Assembly: GCA_028278405.1 (NCBI GenBank)
Contig: JANQEK010000022.1
Span: 1-64,000 of the forward strand
Direction of reading: 5' to 3'
DNA length: 64,000 nucleotides
Source: Nitrospinaceae bacterium
GTDB taxonomy: Bacteria; Nitrospinota; Nitrospinia; Nitrospinales; Nitrospinaceae
Part shown: positions 38,104 through 46,458 of the stretch, piece after piece
How positions within the stretch are numbered: position 1 is the first letter of the stretch
Layout: every line of letters begins with the position of its first letter
Made by a program: the position numbers and the translations under genes
The notes under the pieces: generated by a model
Told to the model about the DNA's origin: nothing
Seen by the model: only the letters and a program-made list of their open reading frames with translations
Databases searched by the model: none

Positions 38104-39121
38104 AAATTTCTGGGTCGGAACGCTATTTTTTTGCGCGGTCTTTGGTATCGCCTTCTTTGCCGCCAATGATGAAATCGATTCGCTTATGATTAGCATGGAT
38201 CCCAATGGACTCGTTGGCAGATCCATTGACAAACGAAATCCTCAATTTTACAAAAATTACGATGTACTCTTTCTTGGAGACAGCCGATCTAACGAGGGAT
38301 TAGATCCCAACACTTTTAATGCGACCTACCTCAAACTCACCGGAAAAAAGATATCTGCCTACAACGCCGCGCGACCGGGAATGCAATCTCCGTTTTTCTA
38401 CTTCATCATTAAGGACTACCTGCTTCAAGCAAAGCAACCCTTAAAAGCTATTGTGGTTAATGGAAGTTTCGATGCGCTGTGGGGCAAGGCCTGGATAAAG
38501 GAATTGTGGTTGCCTTATTACAATCCCAAGTTGTGGCAGTTGAAGGAGGCCCTGACGGGCTTGCCCATTCATTACACCGCCCAATGGGCGTTTAAATCAA
38601 TTATACCTCTATATCGATACAGGAAAAGAATCAACGATCTTTCAAAAATCCTGATAACAGATCCAAAATCTTTTTACCGGGAAATAGAAAGATCGGAACA
38701 TGTCCAAAATACACGCGCACAAAAGAAGTATCTCGGTTATTTTCCCAAACTCGGGTACCGGGTTGACGAAAAAGAAGTGGACCCATTCTGCATTTTTAAC
38801 AAGGGAATGGAAGTGCGGATGTATAAAAAATACATGAAAAAATTTTTTGGTCTTGCGAAAGAGTATGATTTTAAAATTTTTGTATACGGCTTCCCGTGGC
38901 TGGAAAAATGCAAAAATGTGCCTACCTTTTATGAGAGGCGTCAATATTACTTTGAAAAACTCAAGGAAGTGGCAAAAGGGAATCCAAATATTTACTTTAT
39001 TGAATACCCCGATTACTGGTCTCCCGAGTATTTTGCCAATCCCCTGCACCTCAACCATAAGGGGGCACAAATATTAACAAAGAAAATCGTCAATCACATT
39101 TATAAGCACCTGGATGATTGA
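38072..39121 (+). CDS. SGNH-hydrolase-like protein, copy 1 (AlgJ/AlgX-like partner)
   Basis: A 349-residue protein with one N-terminal membrane segment (about 11-29) and a periplasmic SGNH-like domain. The nucleophile block VLFLGDSRSNEGLDPN is intact, but the final block reads FANPLHLNH: the usual Asp of the D-x-x-H pair is Asn here (codon AAT). The start overlaps the MBOAT end by 32 bp. GTG 38063 is an alternative start, and neither has a strong ribosome site, so translation is probably coupled. Copy 2 follows directly. The likely role is acetylation of a surface polysaccharide, perhaps in binding rather than catalysis for this copy. Confidence 0.8.
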   Translation: MENNSFTFNSKNFWVGTLFFCAVFGIAFFAANDEIDSLMISMDPNGLVGRSIDKRNPQFYKNYDVLFLGDSRSNEGLDPNTFNATYLKLTGKKISAYNAARPGMQSPFFYFIIKDYLLQAKQPLKAIVVNGSFDALWGKAWIKELWLPYYNPKLWQLKEALTGLPIHYTAQWAFKSIIPLYRYRKRINDLSKILITDPKSFYREIERSEHVQNTRAQKKYLGYFPKLGYRVDEKEVDPFCIFNKGMEVRMYKKYMKKFFGLAKEYDFKIFVYGFPWLEKCKNVPTFYERRQYYFEKLKEVAKGNPNIYFIEYPDYWSPEYFANPLHLNHKGAQILTKKIVNHIYKHLDD

Positions 39122-39166
39122 CCTGCGCTTTTCTGTAATTTCTTTTCTGACTGTCAGTTGTCAAAG

Positions 39167-40213
39167 ATGGAAAACCATTCTTTTACGTTCAATTTTAAAA
39201 GTTTCAAAATTGGAGCACTTTTCTTCTGCTCCGTTTTTCTGATTGCGTTTGCCGCAACCCACAAAGTCATCGATTCCATAATGATCGGGTGGGATTCCAA
39301 CGGAAATATTGGAAGATCTATCAGCAGGAATCCGCTTTTTTACAAACCCTACGATGTGCTTTTTCTTGGAGACAGCCGGTCTCACCAGGGGTTGGATCCA
39401 AACACTTTCAATGAAACCTTCCTTAAACTTACCGGAAAAAAAATAACATCCTACAACGCAGCGCGACCGGGAATGCAGTCTCCTTTTTTCTATTTCATCA
39501 TCAAGGACTACCTTCTTCAAACAAAACAACCCCCAAAGGCTGTAGTCGTCAACGCAAGCTTTTATATGCTGTGGGGAAGCGTTTGGTTAAAAAAAATATA
39601 CTTAAATTATTACGATCCCAAAACCTGGCAATTAAAGGAAGCGTTGGCAGACTTGCCGGTTCATTACACCGCCCAATGGGTCGTTAACTCAAACATTCCT
39701 TTATACAGGTACAGGAAAAGAATTAACGACCTTTCAAAAACCCTGATCACAAACCCCAAGCATTTTTATCGAGACCTTGAAAGAACTGAGAGGAGCGAAA
39801 AGAAATTTACAAAAAGAGAGAGTTTCGGTTACGCAGCCAGACACGACGAGCGTGCGGATGAAAAAAAAGTGGCTCGATTTTGCGTTTTCAAAAAGGGGAT
39901 GGAGCGGGATTTGTACCTGGGTTATTTAGAGCAATTTTTTGACCTTGCACAAGAAAATGATTTTAAAATTTTTGTCTATGGCTTTCCCTGGCCGGAAAAA
40001 TGCAGAGAGGAACCCACTTTTGACAATGTACGGCAATATTACTATGACAGAATCAAGAAGGTAGCCAAGGGAAACCCAAACATTCACTTTATTGAATACC
40101 CCAACTACTGGCCTATCGAAAATTTTGCCGATCCTCTACATGTGAATCATACAGGAGCGCAAAAATTGACCCGCGAAATTGCCCGCCAAATTTATCAGGA
40201 ACTTTCCGATTAA
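39167..40213 (+). CDS. SGNH-hydrolase-like protein, copy 2
   Basis: A 348-residue paralogue of copy 1. It starts MENHSFTF like MENNSFTF in copy 1, and the bases just upstream of the two starts also resemble each other, which marks the duplication boundary. It keeps VLFLGDSRSHQGLDPN and has FADPLHVNH at the end, so Ser, Asp and His of the SGNH triad are all plausible. One N-terminal membrane anchor. TTG 39158 is an alternative start. It is the last gene of the MBOAT operon and converges with a glycosyltransferase, 14 bp apart. Confidence 0.8.
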   Translation: MENHSFTFNFKSFKIGALFFCSVFLIAFAATHKVIDSIMIGWDSNGNIGRSISRNPLFYKPYDVLFLGDSRSHQGLDPNTFNETFLKLTGKKITSYNAARPGMQSPFFYFIIKDYLLQTKQPPKAVVVNASFYMLWGSVWLKKIYLNYYDPKTWQLKEALADLPVHYTAQWVVNSNIPLYRYRKRINDLSKTLITNPKHFYRDLERTERSEKKFTKRESFGYAARHDERADEKKVARFCVFKKGMERDLYLGYLEQFFDLAQENDFKIFVYGFPWPEKCREEPTFDNVRQYYYDRIKKVAKGNPNIHFIEYPNYWPIENFADPLHVNHTGAQKLTREIARQIYQELSD

Positions 40214-40227
40214 CCTGGACTCAAAAT

Positions 40228-41388
40228 TTAATTGTCCGAAGTTTGGTAGCGTTTGCGTTTGAGAATCTCGAGAGAATAAAACGTGTCGCGCCAGTAGATA
40301 CCGCCCTGCCGCCAGGTTTTCCAGCAGGATCGGATGATGGCATAAACTTCCAAAATTGCGGCTACGGGCATAAAAACATGATGCCACCAGCGAACGCCAT
40401 ATCTTATCCCCAAGTATCCGAACAGGCCGTGCATCACTAACAGACTCGCAAAAAAACCATACGAGGATGGAGCAGGAAATAGAAATAAACCCAGATAACC
40501 CAGCAGATAAAAAAAGAAAAACATGAATATTCCGAAAGCGGTTTTACCCCAGGAGTATTCGAATGAAGCGAACATATTTTTCTCGAGGCCGCGGAGGCAA
40601 GCCGGGATTCCCTGATACCAGTGCAAAGACAGCGAGTCTACTGCAAACAGCAGCTCCTGCCGATGTCCAGTGTCCTTAAAACGTTTGCCAAGGATCAGGT
40701 CGTCGACCACGTCCATCTTGAAGGACGCATGTCCGCCGATGGCCTGATATCCCTTGCGAGTGACCATATTGAATGCTCCAAAACCGAAATAACTGTGCTG
40801 TCCGTCGGCAATGGGTTCCAGGTTCTTAATGTAGAGCAGGTAGCCAAACAGGAAAAACGTTTTGAAAGTAGTTTCCACTGCGCCGCCTTCAAGCCCACCG
40901 GGTATCAGGGCGAGGTGATCCACTTTCGACTTCCGCATAAAATTAACCGCACGTTTCAGACACTCCGATTCGAAAATGATGTCGCCGTCCGTAAACAGCA
41001 GATATTCTCCCTGAGCCTGATCTGCGCCTGTTTGCAGGGCATGATTCTTCCCCAGCCAGCCTTCAGGCAGGGTTTCGATGTGCACCGGACGAACACGAGA
41101 ATCCTGCTCAGCGATCCGGTCGATAATAGCACCCGTTTGGTCCGCTGACCGGTCGTTCACGGCAATGAGTTCCAGATGTGGATAATCGCTGACCAGAATG
41201 GAACGGAGGCATTGCTCGATATCGGCTTCCTCATCGCGCGCGGGCACGATCACCGACAGCAGGGGAAATCCGTCCTCCGGCGCATCGGTCCCGGAAAGTT
41301 TCTCCAGATGCCGGTCGCGGATCATCGGCGCCACACCCTTCACCGAACCCAACCACAAGAAAAACAGAATCCAGCCGATCCAGAACAT
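40228..41388 (-). CDS. Membrane glycosyltransferase family 2 protein
   Basis: A 386-residue transferase. An N-terminal membrane segment (about 2-20) precedes a GT-A domain (about 40-260) with LSVIVPARDEEADIEQCL, AVNDRSADQTGAII, LPEGWLGKNHALQTGA, LFTDGDIIF (DxD-like) and DDLILGKRFKD. Three C-terminal membrane segments (about 285-355) follow. It resembles the HpnB/CrtQ-like group acting on lipid carriers. The acceptor is unknown. It is downstream of suhB on the same strand, 22 bp away. Confidence 0.85.
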   Translation of the reverse strand: MFWIGWILFFLWLGSVKGVAPMIRDRHLEKLSGTDAPEDGFPLLSVIVPARDEEADIEQCLRSILVSDYPHLELIAVNDRSADQTGAIIDRIAEQDSRVRPVHIETLPEGWLGKNHALQTGADQAQGEYLLFTDGDIIFESECLKRAVNFMRKSKVDHLALIPGGLEGGAVETTFKTFFLFGYLLYIKNLEPIADGQHSYFGFGAFNMVTRKGYQAIGGHASFKMDVVDDLILGKRFKDTGHRQELLFAVDSLSLHWYQGIPACLRGLEKNMFASFEYSWGKTAFGIFMFFFFYLLGYLGLFLFPAPSSYGFFASLLVMHGLFGYLGIRYGVRWWHHVFMPVAAILEVYAIIRSCWKTWRQGGIYWRDTFYSLEILKRKRYQTSDN

Positions 41389-41410
41389 CGTATCCTATTC
41401 TCCGAACTGT

Positions 41411-42187
41411 TTAAGATTGTGTCAGCACATCGACCATGGCCTGGTGGATATGACCGTTAGAAGCGAGGATGGAACGATCTCCAATCTGAAACGGAGAACC
41501 GTCGAAGCGCGTCACTGTACCGCCGGCTTCTTCGATCATCAACCAGCCCGCAGCGTAATCCCACGGATGCAGTTTCATCTCCCAGAATCCCTCGAACCGT
41601 CCCATGGCTGTGTAGCACAAATCCAGCGCCGCTGATCCCGGACGCCGTATCGCTTGACAGGATTTGATGAAATTCTGAAAATGATCGAGGTTGTTGTCGG
41701 GCGATTCGTTAATATCGTAAGGAAACCCGGTCGCCAACAGGCTTTGCTTCAAATCTGTTATCGGGGAAACGGAAATCGTTTTGCCGTTGAGTGTCACACC
41801 CTGCCCTTTCTCAGCAACGAACAACTCGTCAAGGCAGGGATTGTAGACCGCCCCTGCCACCATCTCGCCTTTGTATTGGTAGCCGATGGACACACAATAG
41901 GCCGGATAGCCATGAGCGTAGTTGACCGTGCCATCGAGCGGATCGATGATCCACAAATGATCGGAGTCGCCTTCGGTCGTGCCGGATTCTTCAGCAAGAA
42001 AAGCGTGGTCGGGAAACGTTTTCCGAATGCAGCCGATAACTTCCTGTTCACACAGCAGGTCAACCTCTGTAATCGGGTCTATTTCGCCTTTGTATTGGAT
42101 TTTACCGATGCGGTCAGCCCGTTCTTTCAGGATACGTCCTGCGGCATGGGCCGCCTCCACCGCCACTTGGAGCGGGGAATCACTCAT
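41411..42187 (-). CDS. suhB: Inositol-1-monophosphatase family protein
   Basis: A 258-residue Mg-dependent phosphatase. Metal-binding residues are seen in LAEESG, WIIDPLDGTVNYAHGYP and the C-terminal WDYAAGWLMIEEAGG. This is the SuhB/IMPase pattern rather than CysQ or FBPase. In bacteria SuhB also assists ribosomal RNA antitermination. Its start overlaps the mnmA stop by 4 bp, so the two are translationally coupled. Confidence 0.93.
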   Translation of the reverse strand: MSDSPLQVAVEAAHAAGRILKERADRIGKIQYKGEIDPITEVDLLCEQEVIGCIRKTFPDHAFLAEESGTTEGDSDHLWIIDPLDGTVNYAHGYPAYCVSIGYQYKGEMVAGAVYNPCLDELFVAEKGQGVTLNGKTISVSPITDLKQSLLATGFPYDINESPDNNLDHFQNFIKSCQAIRRPGSAALDLCYTAMGRFEGFWEMKLHPWDYAAGWLMIEEAGGTVTRFDGSPFQIGDRSILASNGHIHQAMVDVLTQS

Positions 42188-43272
42188 TCGATCCAGCCCC
42201 CGCCGATAATGCAGTCGTCCTTGTAGAATACCGCCGACTGGCCGGGAGCCACAGCGGGCTGAGGCATGCTCATTTGGATGCGGGCGCGTCCGCCGGGTAA
42301 CGGTGTCACCACCGACTCCACCGCCCGGTGGCGGTATCGAATCTGCACTTCCGATTCAAACGGTTCACAGTGATCGAGGTACCAGCTGACGTCACCGACT
42401 GTGAACTCTTCCCGAAACAATTTATCCTTAGGTCCTACTGTAACTTCATTTTTTTTAGAATCTATGGCCGTTACATAATACGGTTCCGGCAGACCGCCGA
42501 GGTTAAGTCCCTTGCGCTGACCAATGGTGAAAGCAGGATAGCCCTTGTGTGTCCCCAGCACCTCACCCGTTGCGGTGACGATATTGCCCGGCTGAAATGC
42601 TTCGGGATCGACTTGCCCGGCAATAAAGCCAGCGTAATCGTTGTCCGGAATGAAACAGATTTCATGAGATTCCGACTTGCTGGCGACGTTGAGGCCGATG
42701 GATTCCGCCAGACGGCGCACTTCCGGCTTTTCCATTTCACCCAGCGGGAAAAAACTCTGCGCCAACTGCTCCTGTGACAGGTTAAACAGAAAATAACTCT
42801 GGTCCTTGGACCGGTCTTTGCCGCGTCGTACGGTGTAGCACCCTTCACTGTCCTGAATCACAGTGGCGTAATGGCCGGTGGCAACATAATCGTAGCCGTA
42901 AATCTGCGCCTTGTTCATCAACTCGTCGAATTTGAGCTTTTTGTTACAGGCGGTGCAGGGAATGGGCGTGCGCGCCTGCATATATTCAGAAATAAAGTAA
43001 TCGACTACTTCCTTGCGGAATTCCTTTTCCAGGTTCAGGATGTAATGAGGAATACCCACTTTTTCGGCTACACGGCGGGCGTCTGCCAGATCATCAAGTG
43101 AGCAGCAGGTGCCGAATCGTTCATCCGTGTCCCAGCTGTAATCCCACAGTTGGAGCGAAATACCGATGAGATCGTAACCCTGTTCCTTGAGCAGGGCAGC
43201 AGCGACGGAACTGTCCACTCCACCGCTCATAGCGATGACAATCTTTTTATCTTTTGGAATCGATACGTTCAT
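42184..43272 (-). CDS. mnmA: tRNA-specific 2-thiouridylase MnmA
   Basis: A 362-residue enzyme that thiolates wobble U34 of tRNA Lys, Glu and Gln. It has the PP-loop MSGGVDSSVAAALLKEQG, the first catalytic Cys in PCTACNKKLKFDEL, GHYATV, KDQSYFLFNL and the second Cys in HEICFIPD. The C-terminal beta domain is complete. Gene order mnmA-suhB-glycosyltransferase is on one strand, with rsmD upstream by 27 bp. Substrate tRNA genes for Gln and Glu lie in this window, but with C34 anticodons. Confidence 0.96.
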   Translation of the reverse strand: MNVSIPKDKKIVIAMSGGVDSSVAAALLKEQGYDLIGISLQLWDYSWDTDERFGTCCSLDDLADARRVAEKVGIPHYILNLEKEFRKEVVDYFISEYMQARTPIPCTACNKKLKFDELMNKAQIYGYDYVATGHYATVIQDSEGCYTVRRGKDRSKDQSYFLFNLSQEQLAQSFFPLGEMEKPEVRRLAESIGLNVASKSESHEICFIPDNDYAGFIAGQVDPEAFQPGNIVTATGEVLGTHKGYPAFTIGQRKGLNLGGLPEPYYVTAIDSKKNEVTVGPKDKLFREEFTVGDVSWYLDHCEPFESEVQIRYRHRAVESVVTPLPGGRARIQMSMPQPAVAPGQSAVFYKDDCIIGGGWIE

Positions 43273-43299
43273 TTCAAATAGTGTGCTCTGGCCTGGAAC

Positions 43300-43878
43300 C
43301 TATCCAATCGAGTAAAACGATAGGCAGGTATCCCCAATTTGCCGGGTTTTGGTGAGATTCAGTTTATCATAATTTTCCTGGAGTGCTGTTTTGTGATGGC
43401 GCTCAACGATCACTTGCGCCGATTCAGCGAGCAAGGGCGAATGTCCCAATGCAATCAGGGTTTCCTCATACAAGTCATCGGCATAGGGTGGATCGACGTA
43501 TACAAGATCGAATTGATGGCCCCGTTCCGCCAGCACTTTGAGGGCATGCAAAGCATTGGATTTGAGCAGTATCCAGTGTTTTGACTTTTTCTCTTCGCTA
43601 TCGGAATCCAGAAACCGGCATTTGGCCAGATTCTGGTAGATGATCGCCTGGGCTTTGGAATTGAGCTCCACAAACACCACCTCAGCCGCCCCCCGGCTGA
43701 GCGCCTCAATACCAATGGCCCCGGATCCCGCAAACAGGTCGAGAAAACGGGCGTCAGCAGTCTCCCCGGCGATCTGGTTGAACAGGGATTCCCGCACCCG
43801 GTCGAGGGTGGGCCGGACCCGGGCCCCCTTGAGGCTTGCTAAGGGAGTGCTTTTCGCAATACCGCCGATCACGCGCAT
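43300..43878 (-). CDS. rsmD: 16S rRNA (guanine966-N2)-methyltransferase RsmD
   Basis: A 192-residue SAM-dependent methyltransferase. It opens MRVIGGIAKSTPLASLKG-ARVRPTLDRVRESLFN, the RsmD signature. The SAM loop is FLDLFAGSGAIGIEALSRGA and the catalytic motif is VYVDPPYADD. Length is typical. It is the first gene of the minus-strand group rsmD-mnmA-suhB-glycosyltransferase and is divergent from the tRNA-Gln gene. Confidence 0.95.
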   Translation of the reverse strand: MRVIGGIAKSTPLASLKGARVRPTLDRVRESLFNQIAGETADARFLDLFAGSGAIGIEALSRGAAEVVFVELNSKAQAIIYQNLAKCRFLDSDSEEKKSKHWILLKSNALHALKVLAERGHQFDLVYVDPPYADDLYEETLIALGHSPLLAESAQVIVERHHKTALQENYDKLNLTKTRQIGDTCLSFYSIG

Positions 43879-43979
43879 GGAACCTTAGCCTCCAAGATTT
43901 CTAAACCGGTATTCCCCCGACTTTCTTGAGGGATTCAGCACTGTGTTGTAATATGCCTGTCGGCCAATGTCAATTTTGG

Positions 43980-44008
43980 TTGAATCCGGGCGGCAATCCC
44001 AATAGAAT
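43980..44008 (+). promoter_or_regulatory. Sigma-70-type promoter of tRNA-Gln
   Basis: TTGAAT (43980-43985), a 17-bp spacer, then TAGAAT (44003-44008). The predicted start would fall close before the tRNA 5' end at 44020. Confidence 0.6.
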
Positions 44009-44019
44009 TGTGAAAACGC

Positions 44020-44093
44020 TCGGGTATTGTCTAATGGTAGGACGTCAGATTCTGGCTCTGAAGGTTGGGGTTCGACTCCCTGTACCCGAGCCA
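44020..44093 (+). tRNA. tRNA-Gln(CTG)
   Basis: The cloverleaf folds by eye. The 7-bp acceptor stem is TCGGGTA with TACCCGA, discriminator G73, and CCA encoded at 44091-44093. The D arm has TAATGGTAG. The anticodon stem TCAGA/TCTGA carries loop TTCTGGC with anticodon CTG at 44052-44054. The T arm includes GGTTCGACTCC. A run of nine T residues follows the CCA and can end transcription. Confidence 0.96.
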
Positions 44094-44120
44094 TTTTTTT
44101 TGTCTAGGGAAGGTAAAATT

Positions 44121-44603
44121 ATGGCGGTCAATATCTATCGCAATCCGTTTATTCTCGCCCTATGGGCACCTTTGTATCTCCTGGTAGGAACCGTGGCCAT
44201 CACCAACGATTTTCTGATGGGAGCCATGTTTATTATGGCGACTCTGGGTCTGCTGGGAGCCTACGTCACCGAGTTCCCCATCGTGAGCGGCCTGTATCCC
44301 AACGAGGTCGTCCACAAGGTGGCCGTTTCATCCCTGCTGGGAATCGTTTTTGGCCTGGTGCTTTGGGCGGCATCCCTGGCGATCACCGGTGCGGAAGAAG
44401 GCGCGGATTCCGCACCTATTTCCCCGGCGGGAAAATTTATGGCGACCTGGGTGGCCATTTCCGTTCCCGCGTACTTTTCCATGGCCTACATGATTCGCGG
44501 GCTCAACAAACGGGACTTGGAAGAGGAACACCGTATCCGGGAAGAAAAAAAGAAAAAGAAAAAAGGTGGCGGACCTCCTATCATGAACCGCGACCGATTT
44601 TAA
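44121..44603 (+). CDS. Polytopic small membrane protein, unknown function
   Basis: A 160-residue protein starting at ATG 44121. The reading frame is open further upstream through the tRNA-Gln gene, which cannot be coding. Four hydrophobic segments (about 8-27, 32-50, 64-88 and 104-124) are followed by a very basic Lys-rich tail (EEKKKKKKGGG) on the cytoplasmic side. GGAAGG lies about 8 bp before the start. No family is recognised. It converges with the minus-strand operon, 20 bp apart. Confidence 0.7.
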   Translation: MAVNIYRNPFILALWAPLYLLVGTVAITNDFLMGAMFIMATLGLLGAYVTEFPIVSGLYPNEVVHKVAVSSLLGIVFGLVLWAASLAITGAEEGADSAPISPAGKFMATWVAISVPAYFSMAYMIRGLNKRDLEEEHRIREEKKKKKKGGGPPIMNRDRF

Positions 44604-44623
44604 AGTTTCGAAATTAGTCGTTA

Positions 44624-46384
44624 TTAAATTCCATTCAACTTGCGTGCTATGTTGTAAAGTCTGCGACCCATTCTCCTCCATTCGTTAGGCCTCCACCATC
44701 GGTAGCCCATACGACGCATCTCAAGGCGTACCCCGCCAACTCTCGCCCCAGCGGGACCTGTCTTCGCAACGCCCTTGCTGGCTGTTGAGAGGGGAGTCGG
44801 GAGCGAGATGTTACCTGCAGTGTCTTTAATCGGCTTGCTAACATCGATTGCGCTATCAACGAGTTGATCCCAGGTCAGAACTGATCCAAACTCCCTCATT
44901 TGAATACCGCGCGTCCGAGCAGGGAATAGTTCTGCAGAGCCGGACTTGGAACCGGGCCTGTCGAGAGCGAGATCAAACAAGTTTTGACGGACAGCTGGGT
45001 TCCCATAGAGATTCATGAATACGGTGCGTTCGGAGCTATTCAGGATATCGTGAAACATCACATGAAAATGAGTATGCACGACCAGCGGGACGTACGCTTT
45101 TGCAAACTGCTCGTGGTCCCTGCTCCCTGCATCGGGTTTTGTGAACCCGCTGTCGCCCGGTCGATCCGGTTTGTGATAACGGATCTCGCTCGTACGCAGG
45201 TACTGCACGAGCAAAATCATAAACCCTGCGAGCTTGCGTGTCAGTTGTCGGTTGGTCGCCCGCCCCGCCGCTGATTGAGCGCGAAAACTCTTCAGAACAG
45301 CCTTCTGTGCGTCGTACAATGCATCCGAGCGAAGTCCTGCACGGGAGCTACTCCTCCCCGTCCAGCGTCTCGAACGTCCCCGGCCTTGAGACCGTTTGAT
45401 CTCGATGACAAATGCCATCACCGACTCCAGTGGCACGTCAATCGTACACTGGGGAGATACGCCAACACGACAGCTCTGGCGGAACCAGGTCTTTTGCTTC
45501 CTGGAATCCTTGATTGGAAATGCGCGGAAGTCGGGGCTCGCGAACACTGGCAGATGAAAATCCCTTACCTTCCCCGCCCTCGGGTTCGCGCTGGCTGGTA
45601 TCGTCCGTGGAGAATGGTTCTGACATGCCCGCCTGAGATCACGCACAAATCCCAGGATGTTTCTCATGATCCGATCAAGCTCTGCAGGTTGCTCCAGACC
45701 GATCCGCCGAGTCTCAATCTCCATCCTGGGACCGTCCATGACAACCTCGAAGCCATCTGACGCCTTGGTGTGCGTCGTTACTTTAGTGTCCTCTGGAAGC
45801 CCACCACCAAAGGGGACACCCTGCGGTGCACCGCCGACAGCCCTCTCCATACCGTAGTTGAGCTCAAGCTCGAGCTTGAAATCCTTCGAGCGTCCCCCGC
45901 CGGCAACCTGGTCTTCCCAAAACACCCCCTCAAAGGCTTCATCGTCTATATTGAGTGGCCTGAAGGCCTCGAATGCCTGCCCGACACTCTCCTCTTCTTC
46001 GAATTCAACCTCGTCGTGAGTGTGCTCTAACTCATCAAACCCGTCTTCGCTATCTTCTAAATGCTCTTCGTGCAACTCTTCTTCGAAGCTCTCATCTTCA
46101 AAAGCTTCATCAGATAAATATTCTTCGCCCTCTTCACTTTCCCATTCTTCCTCTAAGTCTTCCTCACCCAACTCTTCATCGAAACTCTCATCATCAAGGG
46201 CTTCTTCATAAAATTCTTCATTTTCTTCGTAATCCTCGAATTCTCCAGTTTCCGATTCAATAGTGTCCGGTTCTTCAAGCTTGCCGTTTTCCATATCAGA
46301 GAGGATAGTATTATCAAGAAAAGGTGACGTCTCACCAAGGTTTAGATCGTACGATTCAGAATTGTATTCTGGAACAGACATCAT
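44624..46384 (-). CDS. SPFL-tagged acidic protein, possible amidoligase-like fold (last gene of the sigma-54 operon)
   Basis: A 586-residue protein of no named family. Residues 20-24 are SPFLD. Residues 36-133 are extremely acidic, with repeated DESFDEEL/DESFEEEL units. A Gly-rich linker follows, then a folded region. GPRMEIETRRI (218-228) with the helix after it, and PQCTIDV (311-317), recall the spacing of EIVSPP and HVHV in amidoligases, but the histidines are absent. The C-terminal 60 residues are Arg-rich. Two adjacent ATGs exist; the second (46381) is better spaced from AGGAG. There is no signal peptide. It is sixth in the operon, 74 bp after the OmpA-like gene. Function is unknown. Confidence 0.8.
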   Translation of the reverse strand: MMSVPEYNSESYDLNLGETSPFLDNTILSDMENGKLEEPDTIESETGEFEDYEENEEFYEEALDDESFDEELGEEDLEEEWESEEGEEYLSDEAFEDESFEEELHEEHLEDSEDGFDELEHTHDEVEFEEEESVGQAFEAFRPLNIDDEAFEGVFWEDQVAGGGRSKDFKLELELNYGMERAVGGAPQGVPFGGGLPEDTKVTTHTKASDGFEVVMDGPRMEIETRRIGLEQPAELDRIMRNILGFVRDLRRACQNHSPRTIPASANPRAGKVRDFHLPVFASPDFRAFPIKDSRKQKTWFRQSCRVGVSPQCTIDVPLESVMAFVIEIKRSQGRGRSRRWTGRSSSRAGLRSDALYDAQKAVLKSFRAQSAAGRATNRQLTRKLAGFMILLVQYLRTSEIRYHKPDRPGDSGFTKPDAGSRDHEQFAKAYVPLVVHTHFHVMFHDILNSSERTVFMNLYGNPAVRQNLFDLALDRPGSKSGSAELFPARTRGIQMREFGSVLTWDQLVDSAIDVSKPIKDTAGNISLPTPLSTASKGVAKTGPAGARVGGVRLEMRRMGYRWWRPNEWRRMGRRLYNIARKLNGI

Positions 46385-46458
46385 TTTCTCCTATTAAGTG
46401 AGAACTCATTTCTCTTTTTGCCTAGTCGTCGTTACTGCTTTGTTCAAGGCCAATCAAG

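Noticed and set aside
43926-44120. N-terminal extension of the 160-residue membrane protein
   Set aside because: It would be translated through tRNA-Gln; ATG 44121 with its ribosome site is the proper start.
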